Source of the DNA: Castanea sativa
Taxonomy: Eukaryota; Streptophyta; Magnoliopsida; Fagales; Fagaceae
Reading direction: 5' to 3'
Length of the DNA stretch: 64,000 nucleotides
Assembly: GCF_040712315.1 (NCBI RefSeq)
Contig: NC_134017.1
Coordinates: 6,416,001 to 6,480,000, forward strand
Both the position numbers and the translations under genes were made by a program. A model generated the notes under the pieces. The model made no database searches, had not been told where the DNA came from, and worked only from the letters and a program-made list of their open reading frames with translations. Of the stretch, positions 1 through 9,183 are shown piece by piece. The stretch's first letter is position 1; each line of letters opens with the position of its first letter.

Positions 1-215
1 AAAAGAATTATTATAGAAGAACGTTAATGAGATTGCCAAAGTATTCAAGCGATCAGGCTTGTATAGTTAATTTCGATGCTATTCTCAAAGCCACCGAGAA
101 GAAGGGAATGAGAGTAGCTTGAAACTTTTCGATGGTGTGTTCTTAGAAATTAGAATTATGTTCAATCATGTGGAAGTTGACCTTGGACCTAAGGCCCGTA
201 CACGTTGTCCTAAAC
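1..215. repeat. Dispersed repeat, copy 1 (unclassified)
   Basis: This stretch is clearly similar to 61060-61247: both contain CATTCTCAAAGCCACCGAG-like sequence (CTATTCTCAAAGCCACCGAG here), GGGAATGAGAGTAGCTTG and AGAATTATGTTCAATCATG in the same order. No reading frame stays open across both copies and I do not recognise a protein. It is cut by the window edge. It may be part of a larger transposon whose ends are not visible. Confidence 0.6.
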
Positions 216-790
216 TAAGGAATATCCAAGCAAGCTAAGTCAACGCCATGATCACAATGGTGAAAATGAGACACTCTTAACAAAAGGGATAGATGGACGT
301 TTTTGTAATTCTTAAAGGTGTATATTTCAAGATTTCATGATTATTGAGTGAGTGATTTATAACTTAGAAGTGATCTCAAATTAGAAAGTGTAGATTGTTT
401 TTTTTTTTTAACCTTTATATTTTTGCCTCGTGTTACTACTGAAGATTTTAGAGCTATTGTTCCTATTGAAGTGAACCTTGCCACATTAAGTACTATGAAT
501 ACTAGGGCAGCATTTTGTTTGTAGGCTTTAGAGCTTGATTCTGGTAAAGTTTCGAGACTTCTGGATGTGTCTAAATCCCCTCCATAAGAGGGAGGGGAGT
601 CTCTATTTATAAGAGTCTTTAGGAGATTTGATAACACATGATTGGTTATGAACAACGACACATGTCATAATTTAAATGGAGGGACTTTATGTCTTGCTCT
701 CCAAGGGACACATGACATTATTTGATTAGTCAAAGTGTTTTAATTTAAAACAATACATGACAATATTCAATTTGACTGCTTATGTCATTT
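216..790. other. Intergenic, no supported feature
   Basis: AT-rich sequence. A minus-strand frame of about 100 codons at 341-661 resembles no known family and crosses a poly-T run, so it is not called. Confidence 0.5.
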
Positions 791-1736
791 AAATTTGTTA
801 GGACATATGTGATTGATGTTAGGAACATATGTCAACATTTTATGTAATTGGCTAATCCTTTGACAAAACACACTTTACTTGTATTTGAGTAGAACTAGGA
901 TGTGTTTAATACTTCAAGAAACAAGGTTTCAAGTTCAAGTGTTAAAGCCATGCAAGTTTGTCCAAGAATCAAGTGAAGAAGTGTTGTTCATCAAATCTCG
1001 ACAGCTGGCTCGACAGCTAGTATCAATCGAAGTTTAGAAGAGTTGTTCAGCCCGAGGCTTGACAGCAGCTCGATAGCTAGGGTATTTGTTGAGATTTATG
1101 AAACTCAGTTTTTCAGGACTATTTTTCATCCAATCCATGAGTATCTATTTGGGCTTTCTTTTCTCACAAACCTAAACATATATAAAGATTATTTTAAAGG
1201 TTGTCTAGGGTTGCGCAAGTATTGAGCAAAGTCTTGTTCATGCAAATTGTGACCGGAGACAATATTTGCCCTAGTTCATCTTAAAGAAGCTACTATGTTT
1301 GTGCACCATAGGGTTTTGTGACCAAGCAACTTCATGACCTTCATCGTGTGATAAGCTGAAGAACTTGCAACCAACATCCTCCTCAAGTTGGTGATCAAGT
1401 CGTGTACTGGGATCTGTGCATCTATTGGTTAGTCACGTACTGGGAGTCGTGCAATACAAAGAGAGATTGTCACTACAGAACAAGTCCAATTGGGTATTGG
1501 GGTAAGGTTTCAACTATAGGTTAGTATAAGATACTGGGATTCCCTTACTTGTAACCGTTTGTTTTGATAATAGTGGATTCTCGGGAGTGGTGATTTGTCC
1601 ACTGCATATTTAGTTATTTGGTGATTTGTTTGTGTTACCACGCTCATTGCATAAAATTGAACCTAATTAATTCACTTGGCTAATTAATTGGTTAATTCAT
1701 CACAAAGGGTCAATACGTGTTTGGCCTATCAAAATT
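791..1736 (+). mobile_element. Solo copia LTR, family F2, with 5-bp TSD
   Basis: The LTR body runs 796-1731. It starts TGTTAGGACATATGT and ends GGCCTATCA. It is flanked by the perfect 5-bp duplication AAATT (791-795 and 1732-1736), the signature of an LTR-element insertion later reduced to one LTR. It matches the LTRs of copia C (38191-38434, 44188-45105) and the fragment at 61248-62094. A TATA-like CATATATAAAG lies at about 1177-1187, with a TCGACAG-rich block about 160-180 bp upstream (996-1080). The first ~21 bp are duplicated (TGTTAGGACATATGT, then TGTTAGGAACATATGT at 817). Confidence 0.85.
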
Positions 1737-2482
1737 AAAATATCAACTTGTGTTGACATGTGATTGGCTCTTGGAAATCTTGCGTAATTTTTATTCATTG
1801 ACACTTGGAATATTTTTCCTTAGTCTTTGAATAATGAAAGTGAACCCATTAAGTAGCATGTGGCGTCTTGTAATTGGTTGCAAAATTTCTACTTCTACAT
1901 CGATCTAGATCAAACAGACCACCACCCGACAAAAATCCAATCCATTCAGTCCACGTCCCTCACCAGTTTGTAGTGAGTCTAAAACTTCTCCACCTTATCT
2001 GATCGTGTTGATTATAGGTTGGGCACAAACCCGACCTAGACCAATCCATGGACAGCCTTACCTATCATCCCATTGTTATAAGGGTGGAAATGTTTTTTGA
2101 CCTAAAAATCATTGATAGTAAGTAGTTCCTAGTATGTAATACCAAACAAAAAGTAAATTCCTTAATTTCTCTAGATAAAATGGCAAAAGTTAGGTATAAT
2201 TCATTAAGTGTATTACATTAAGTTTATTAATTAAACTTAAATGCGTGGTTGCGTTGACCACTAAAGCACAATAATATTATCCTTAATAAAGAGAAATAAA
2301 AAAAAAATTTAGAAGAGGAAATAAATTTAATCTAATTAGGTAACATGATGTAAGAAAGTGTACCTAAAATTTACCCATGATTTAATATCTCTTGAGAGGC
2401 GGCTACTAATGAAAAAATGAATAAATAATATTGATAAACAATTGATCTTTGGGAATTCATTTCTGACAAGTTACAAACCCAC
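1737..2482. other. Intergenic, no supported feature
   Basis: AT-rich sequence without a convincing ORF or transposon end. Confidence 0.5.
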
Positions 2483-2996
2483 CTAGGGCACGTTTGGTAG
2501 ACTATAATAGACACTGTAATGTAATAGATATTTTTATAATATAACTATTCGGTTGTTTGTTTATGTTTTTATTACAATAAATAGTTATTCCTTATGAATA
2601 GCTATTCTTCAAAATAAGGAATAACTATTTCTTATTAAAAGTACTGAATATCTATTCCTTCACCTTATGTAATAACTTTTTAAAAAAATCCTAAAAAGCT
2701 ATTAGTTGCCACATCTTCAAAAGGAAAGAAAATAAATTTTCCTCGTTGTTAATTATTAGCTCTATTTTGAACACCCTAAAATAAGTGTATTTTAGGAAAT
2801 TTGACTTTAAAATGATTTAATTACACATTCTTTTTATACTCTACTAAATTGTGGATACATATTCAAGATTCTATCCCTAAATGGTCACCAAATTAATGAA
2901 TAGTAATACTTATTACATTCCAACTTAATGTATTCCTTGTAATACTTATTCCTATTCTCATGTAATAATCATTACAGTGTACCAAACGTGCCCCTA
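2483..2996. mobile_element. MITE, PIF/Harbinger-like, TSD CTA
   Basis: The element covers 2486-2993 (508 bp). Its terminal inverted repeats are GGGCACGTTTGGTA at the left and TACCAAACGTGCCC at the right, perfect over 14 bp, with further inverted similarity around CACTGTAATG. The 3-bp direct repeat CTA flanks it (2483-2485, 2994-2996). There is no coding capacity. Short TIR plus 3-bp TSD fits a Tourist/Harbinger type MITE; CTA is a variant of the usual TWA target. Confidence 0.8.
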
Positions 2997-3740
2997 TATT
3001 TTCCTCCTTGGTAATATAGAGTTAGGTATGTAAGAGCAAGGTGGTCAATACCATACCATACCATACCAGCTAGTATGTACCGTATTAATATGTGCACAAG
3101 TAACAAAACATCAACGTTTTGTATTGGTTTAAATACCGGCCGTGTACAGGTTGTATCGGCCGATTTCAGGCATTTCAATCGATACCGGCCGATACAGAAG
3201 TAACTTGTTTATTTATTTTTTATTTTTTTAGTTTTGTAATTTTTGAATTTTTGTAAGGACAAAATGATAATTTATTTGCATTAACTTATTAATATTATTT
3301 GTTTTCTTAGTATGCTAAAGTCTAAAGTCTTAAAACCATGAATAATTTGTTCTGAATTAGGGAAATGTTTTATGTTAAACTTTTATTTTAATTATAATAT
3401 ATATATTTATTTATTTAAAAATATAAAAAATAGCGATAAGTTTAAAACTGATACCGAAATATATCATTCCACTAATAAAACCAGTGTAGCCTTCAGTATA
3501 AGATTGACTCCCTTGTGTAAGAGGACCATAATTTTTTTTTTTTTTTCGTTCGATGTATCCACATAATTAGGACCAATCCTGAAAGGCCTTTTAATGATTG
3601 TGAAACTGGTTCCGTTAAGTATATTAAAAAGGATTTCACACATGTAGTATGAGGGATTTGGGACCAATGAAACAAAAACTTGGTATGGTTGAAGATCTCT
3701 CGTGATAGAAAGCGAAAGCTCGAATTTGTGTAAATACACA
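2997..3740. other. Intergenic with CCATA repeats and CG-rich CGGCCGATA motifs
   Basis: Short CCATA tandem copies lie at about 3050-3068. Three CG-rich motifs of the form TACCGGCCG / CGGCCGATA lie at 3134-3195, in otherwise AT-rich DNA. No gene is seen. The right part borders the LTR of copia A. Confidence 0.5.
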
Positions 3741-4769
3741 AGAGCCTGTTTAGACCCCCAAATAAAAATTACGACTAGATTACTTTTACTTTAACTTAGA
3801 CTAAGTGGGGAATAAGAGTAAATGAGCGCAAAAAACCGATAGCACTAGCCTAAGCCATATTCATCCATTATCAACAATAAAAGTAAAGCTTAAGAGTAGG
3901 GAAGAGAGATGCAAACACAAGATAACACTAAGACATGTTATCGAAGAGGAAATCAATAACTCAGCGAAAAACCTCTCTGCGACCCTCCAAGTCAAAATCG
4001 ATCCACTAGAGAATAAAGTTTGAGTACATGAATAACAAAAGACTCTCCAAGCCTAGTCTACCCCATGTACTTGAGCCCTCCAAGTTCCTGCTACGAACTA
4101 GTTTCTCGGAACCTTGTCTTCTCTAGCTTTCCAAATCCCGCAATACAGCCCAAATGCATCCACCAATGAATGGATCCTTCAAATGCTTCCCAATAGCACC
4201 GAAATCTCACTTTACACTTAGAATGAGTGTGGTAAGTATTTAGGCTATCAACCTCTCAAGGATATAGAGATGTAGAGGTAGGAGTTGAGGAAAACAACAA
4301 GGAAATGTGTAGATGATTGTGGGAATAACAATCTCTAACTCTTAAGTTTATTTTATAGGGTTTTCTCACTGAAAAGCACTCCTTACAATTTGTGGGTAAT
4401 GATGGTATATATAGTGTGGGTAAAGACTTGGTAAAGCAAAATATAACTTTTTGCCAAATAGAGGGTTTCACGAGTACTTCGTGGGATGGCCTTTCCCGCG
4501 AAACATTAGCGAAAACCTCCAGCCTAGCATGACTCTTCATCTTCCAGTCATGTGTTCTACATGTGGCTCTTTTATGGGTAAGCTTCTCACAAGGCACTCG
4601 CAAAATCCACCTGTTCATCCATTTAAACTTGAGTCTTCACACTCTCTAACAGTCATCACTTAGAATTAAAAGCCCACATACATACAGGGAAATATGATTG
4701 AGGAAATTACAATCAAATTTGGCATGTAAGTAAAGCCAACACAAAATAGTTGTAAATTAAAACTTTACA
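3741..4769 (-). mobile_element. Copia A, 3' LTR (element on minus strand)
   Basis: This is a direct repeat of 11801-12827. Both copies share long stretches such as CCATATTCATCCATTATCAA and AAGCTTAAGAGTAGGGAAGA. Read on the minus strand it begins TGTAAAGTT, directly after the purine-rich tract at 4770-4784. A minus-strand TATATATA signal is at about 4411-4418. The outer end is degraded and no target duplication is recognisable. Confidence 0.8.
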
Positions 4770-4786
4770 ATCTCCCCCTTTTGTTA
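4770..4786 (-). other. Polypurine tract of copia A
   Basis: On the minus strand this reads AACAAAAGGGGGAGAT, directly before the 3' LTR start TGTAAAG. It is the expected site for plus-strand DNA priming and fixes the element's orientation. Confidence 0.8.
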
Positions 4787-5188
4787 TTTTGTGACAAAAC
4801 CCCTAAATAGCTCTAGACTTAAACGTGAGTTTAGGAACATAGGCAAAATTCACTCACACCTAATTCTAGAAACTGTGAAGTACTTGCACCATATACACCT
4901 GTATCTTGAAACACTTGCACATACAACAAATTTTCATTAAGCTCACGACAAGTAGAACACAAGGTATGTATAGGAACAAGTAAAATGCAATCAAGATACC
5001 AAAAGAAATATAAGCTATGAAGAATAACTTGATCAAACATGAACAATCATCAAGAAATGACTACAATGAACATTTATCCAATAAATGATCATCCGGACAC
5101 GCAATACAATTAAGAGCAATGCTAAAATAAATTGCATGTCCAACAAGCATGATGTATTAAGGAAACTAAAGCTAAAAGCAATAGATAA

Positions 5189-6115
5189 TGTTAGGTTCTA
5201 AGACCTTAGGGACTAATGTATTAGAACTGCAATATGTATAATGTTGGCAAACCATGATCAAAACATTTAATCTAGATTTAGACTTGCTCAAAGTTTGGTT
5301 TAAATTAAGTTTGGAATCGAGTAATTGCAGGAAATTACTATTTAATTTCTACAAGGCTCGATTAATCGAAAATTAGATTCGATCGATCGAAAGTCACATA
5401 TCAGCAAAAATCAGCAAACGTAAAAAGCCCATAACTTGACCATTTGAAGCCCAAATCGTGAGCGGTTTTTTTCCAGTGTTTAAAGAACATTATAAGCTAA
5501 CCCTAGGTAGGGTTTTCAGAGTTTTTTAGAGAGATTAGAGTGCATCTTGTGCCTCTTTTTTAGATCTAGGGTTTTGTACCCAAAAGCTCTCTAAGGTTGT
5601 TATTTATGCTGTGTATGTGAATCTCTTGTGAGATCTAGAGGTGTTTGCCTTCACGTATACCTAAGGTTATCAAGATTCAAGATTATGTCAAGAGCTTGAT
5701 GATTACTTCAGTTGCTGCATAAAGAACTTCAAGAAATACAAGTGGTGTACTTGTGCTTGCTGTGGATCTGAGAAAGAAGTAGTCCGTGGACTCGAAGCTG
5801 TCACGTGATCGTGATAGTAAGTTTCCTACTCGAGGTAGCAATAGGATGTTAGTGGTCTAAGTCGCTATTGTGTAAACTTCAATTCTTTCATACTAGATCT
5901 TGTTTTACCTTGAGGATAGCTAGGTTAAATCCTCCCTAGGTTTTTTACTGTTTTGGTTTTCTTGGGTTATTATATCGATGTGTTCTTTATCTTCCGCACT
6001 TGTCAATGATATGATTTACTTGTGTTAACCTAGATCTGAATAATTTACCTAAGTTAATCACTTGGCTAAATAACTAAGTTAATCTGTTTGTGTTTAAGGG
6101 GTGTAAAAACGTACA
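5189..6115 (+). mobile_element. Nested copia LTR, family F1
   Basis: The LTR starts TGTTAGGTTCTAAG and ends AACGTACA. It is the same family as the minus-strand LTRs at 45262-46141 and 53804-54727. A TCGA-rich block (CTCGATTAATCGA, GATCGATCGA) lies at 5354-5395. It sits inside copia A together with the gag fragment that follows. No second LTR is present, so the insertion is truncated on its right near 6404. Confidence 0.8.
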
Positions 6116-6117
6116 AG

Positions 6118-6129
6118 TAGTATCAGAGC
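6118..6129 (+). other. Primer binding site, initiator Met tRNA type
   Basis: TAGTATCAGAGC lies 2 bp after the F1 LTR end. It matches the plant copia primer-site consensus TGGTATCAGAGC at 11 of 12 bases. Confidence 0.7.
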
Positions 6130-6188
6130 GGGTTAGCTCTAGTGTTTAGATCTTTTGATCTAAGAGTTGATCCTTGATCCCTGTTATC

Positions 6189-6404
6189 ATGGATAATTTG
6201 AAGTATCTTTCTGCTCATGTTTGTGATGATTTGAATAAAAAGGACACTATTGTTTCTGTTGATCTTATTGATGCCTATGAAACTCTTTGTAAGAAATTAT
6301 CTAAATCTTTGAAAATTGCTAAGAAATTCAAGGAAGACTTAAAATTGGCTAATCTTGAAAAAGAGGAATTGGTTGTTAGATTAGATGAGACGAGAAAGCA
6401 GTGA
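6189..6404 (+). pseudogene. Truncated copia gag fragment (F1 element)
   Basis: An ATG-initiated frame of about 70 codons follows the LTR and primer site. It is rich in Lys, Glu and Leu, with the segment LKLANLEKEELVVRLDE, typical of the coiled-coil C-terminal half of plant copia Gag. The related stretch in copia C (39901-40110) has KLSEVELEQEELSTKVDEAN. The frame ends where the sequence switches to the minus-strand third ORF of copia A (about 6404). So the element is 5' LTR plus a shortened gag only, with pol and 3' LTR lost. Confidence 0.6.
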
Positions 6405-6429
6405 TCTGGCCTTCTAGGTAGGTGAATTG

Positions 6430-7415
6430 AGATGAGAAGTGTCGCATATGGGAGTATAGCATTCCATACATTTGTTCAACCCTTTCAATTAGATGATCAA
6501 GACGATTGGGTTTTCATGCACGCGCTTGAGAAGAGGGTTGTGCAATGTCCTCCAGAACTAAAGAGAAATGCTTAATTTCTTCTTCCGTGTCTTCACCTTC
6601 TTTAGCAACATTGTCTCTTGGAATTTGAGAGACACCAACAGATGGTCCGAGGATATCAGCTATGCTTCGGGTCATGGTTGTGCACTAATTGGGTAATCTC
6701 TTTGCATCACTTGAAGTCCACTTGGAATCTTCACCCTTGCCCTTGTGAGAAGAGCCATGATAAGGCTTGGAAATGGTGGAGTCAACCTTGAATTCCTCTT
6801 TGTGATGCATTTGGTGAAGAGGTGGTAGATGTGGCTGCAGATGTCAATCTCCTTGTGTGTGAAGAGATCAAACAGAAATATGGACCTCAGTGCTAACAAG
6901 TTCATCGAGTTCCTCACCGGATAGAGGTTGAAGATTATGATGTAGGCCAAAGTTCGCATCTCCAGAGTGAACGGAATGGTGTGCAAGGCCTTCTTGTTGA
7001 TTTGTCCACCAAGGACTTCCACATTGGGTCCAAGCTTCTCCCTTCTCTCATCATATTGTAGGGATTTATGTGGAGTCGTTGGACGAACCTCCAAGATCTC
7101 TTGAATTGTCTCGCTTGTGACATAGAACTCTCTCCTTTTTAGCAAGCAATTCATGTGATCCTAGAATTCCTGAATGACTTCTTCATAGATATTGCCCATT
7201 AGATTCAGCAACTTTGTCCACATCCTTTCCTTGAACACTTCCGGAATGAAAGTTCCTTCAAAGGACTCTACCTCCATAATCCTTTCCAAGATGATTGGGG
7301 CCCTTTTGTAGTGATAGTTATAGGCCATATTAGCATCATCGTTTTGGAACGCATCCGAGGAAGTGCGTTGACACTTTGAGGACTTCTTTGTGACTGATTT
7401 CTTAAGAGGAGAAAT
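6430..7415 (-). pseudogene. Copia A third ORF (env-like / putative plant transposon protein)
   Basis: Read on the minus strand from the splice acceptor at 7416/7415, one frame runs nearly open to about 6670, with a single stop near 7157, then decays with stops and shifts to about 6430. The central part (6672-7154) contains REFYVTSETIQEIL and TLAYIIIFNLYP, then an all-alpha looking stretch. This matches the plant-specific protein that sits downstream of pol in Sirevirus-type copia and is listed in databases as a putative plant transposon or envelope-like protein. Its biochemical role is unknown. The codon after the acceptor is ATT where an ATG would be expected, so the start seems lost. The F1 insertion lies at its 3' end. 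A second member is at 42519-43649. Confidence 0.65.
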
Positions 7416-8072
7416 CTACAAAATAGAAACAAAGACAAAAGCAAATGAGTAAACAAACTTGATTAAGATACAACTTAGTCCACAAACCAAAAGTCCTAAA
7501 ATGAACATAAAAAACATAAAACCTAAACTCACAAGACCATGTTTTAAGTGCTAAACATGTAATAAGACTTATCTAGCATGAGTGAAGTGCAAAACATGTC
7601 AAGTGATCAAGTGTGTGCATCAAGTGTGCATGTGGTGTACATGTTTGATGCATGAGCAAAGCATGATAAAGCATTCATGGGGCAAAGTGTGTAAAACACA
7701 CAATTAATGTTTAAAACATGTTAAGAATGTAATAACATAGTAATCCCCAAAGTTTGGTACTCATCGGAGTCCAAAATAACAACAAAATGCCATTTGGTCA
7801 TTTCATCAAACACATAGTGTGCATACAAACCACTAACAAGTAAAACAATGCATGAACATGTTGAAATCTTGCCTAAATACATGTTAAAATGACACTTGGA
7901 GCCAACACAAACACAAACAAACAAAATGGAACACAGCCCAATCAAGAAAATCAAAAGATTTTGTAAGAGAAAGAAATTTTTCCCAACCCTTTCAAAACTA
8001 ACCCAACCCTAAAAATCCTAGAATCTAAGGCTTAATCTAAGGATTCAAAAGTAAAAAGATGTTGAAACATAC
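7416..8072 (-). other. Predicted 5'-leader intron of the third ORF, copia A
   Basis: On the minus strand the donor is CTAAG|GTATGT at 8073/8072 and the acceptor TTTTGTAG at 7416, preceded by a T-rich tract. Removing this 657-bp segment joins a pyrimidine-rich leader (8073 to about 8190) to the third ORF. The same layout is seen in copia C (intron 42142-42510). It is predicted from sequence only. Confidence 0.55.
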
Positions 8073-8221
8073 CTTAGATGAGTCTTAGGAGGGATTGATC
8101 TTGATTTTTGGGTGAGTTTTTGAGAGAAAAGGTGTTTTGGGTTCAGAAAGGAGCAAAGGAGGCAAAATGAAGAGGTTTGAAAAAATTGTTACTGTTTGGC
8201 TTTAAAAACTACAAAATTGCG

Positions 8222-8400
8222 CATTTCTCGGGTAAGCTTCTCATGAAGTTACTCGCAAAAATGCCACTAAAGCATGCTAACAGTTTTGAGGGTAGCTATT
8301 TCTCGCGAGCCAGTTGTGAAACTCTTTGTCTGAAATTTTAGTATATTCTAAAATTTGCCATCCTCATTTTCGCGGGTAGGGCTTACTTGCGAGAAGACCT
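8222..8400 (-). promoter_or_regulatory. LTR-like CGCGAG motif block upstream of the third ORF
   Basis: The block contains GGGTAAGCTTCTCATGA followed by ACTCGCAAAA, then TTCTCGCGAG and TTTCGCGGGTAGG. The 5' LTR of the same element (12625-12665) has CGAGTAAGCTTCTCGTGAGG followed by ACTCGCGAAA in the same order. The block therefore repeats part of the LTR U3 region inside the element, about 150 bp upstream of the predicted leader exon end. This fits an internal promoter for the third ORF. A weak TTTTTAAAG TATA-like string follows at about 8201-8209. Confidence 0.45.
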
Positions 8401-9183
8401 CTAAAAGATTTTTTGAAAAAAAATGAAATAGAAATTTTGGACAAAATTCTAAAAACACAAAATACATAAAAACACTTTCAAAAACATATAAAATACTCAA
8501 AAATCTTTTTGGATTTGATCAAGCAATTGAGTATACACATCACATTTGAACACATACAATCACACAAATGGAATAAGCATTCATTGAACATTAAACTTGT
8601 GTGATGTGTGTGTGGATCAAGTATGAACTAGTCCATAGTCTAGTATGAAGCTTCAACGATTAATTCAATCAACTCATACACAACTAATACGAAGTCAAGT
8701 GACCTATCTCACTTATAGAAATGAACATATGTGACCCTCACCAATGTGTTTATATTTGATTGAAAGCTTTTCATTTGACTTCCATTTTTCATACTTTTAA
8801 TCAAATACAACTCAAATTTTAAGAAGTGATGCCATAAACTTTTTGATGAATTTTTGACAATTGAGCCTTTGGCTTGGGCACCATATATTTCAATACATAT
8901 TTTCTCCACCTTTTCCTAGTCAAACTAGTTTTTGAAGCAAAGCTTTTGTTCTCCTTTTGGAGATTGACATTTGAAGAGCTCTTTTGAAAAAGAAAAAAAA
9001 AATTGTTAGGAGATATATAGGTAAAAGTTTAATTATGTATCAAGATCAAGCAAGACTATTAACCAATCATTCATAACAAGCTTGAAGATCTATTTACAAC
9101 AATCAAACGTAGATTTCTAGATGTTGCTCACACTTAGAAAATGTGCATACATAACAAGCTATGCTCGTAAATGCACTACGCCA

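Noticed and set aside
341..661. 106-codon minus-strand frame
   Set aside because: No recognisable domain, crosses a poly-T run, and lies in AT-rich DNA next to a repeat; treated as chance.
6118..6129. tRNA gene remnants at the TGGTATCAGAGC sites
   Set aside because: These short matches (also 25510, 34940, 38437) are complementary to the tRNA 3' end and sit 2-4 bp from LTR ends, so they are primer sites, not tRNA genes.
6672..7154. Host gene of 160 codons
   Set aside because: Its position between pol and the polypurine tract of copia A and its similarity to the Sirevirus third ORF mark it as transposon-derived.
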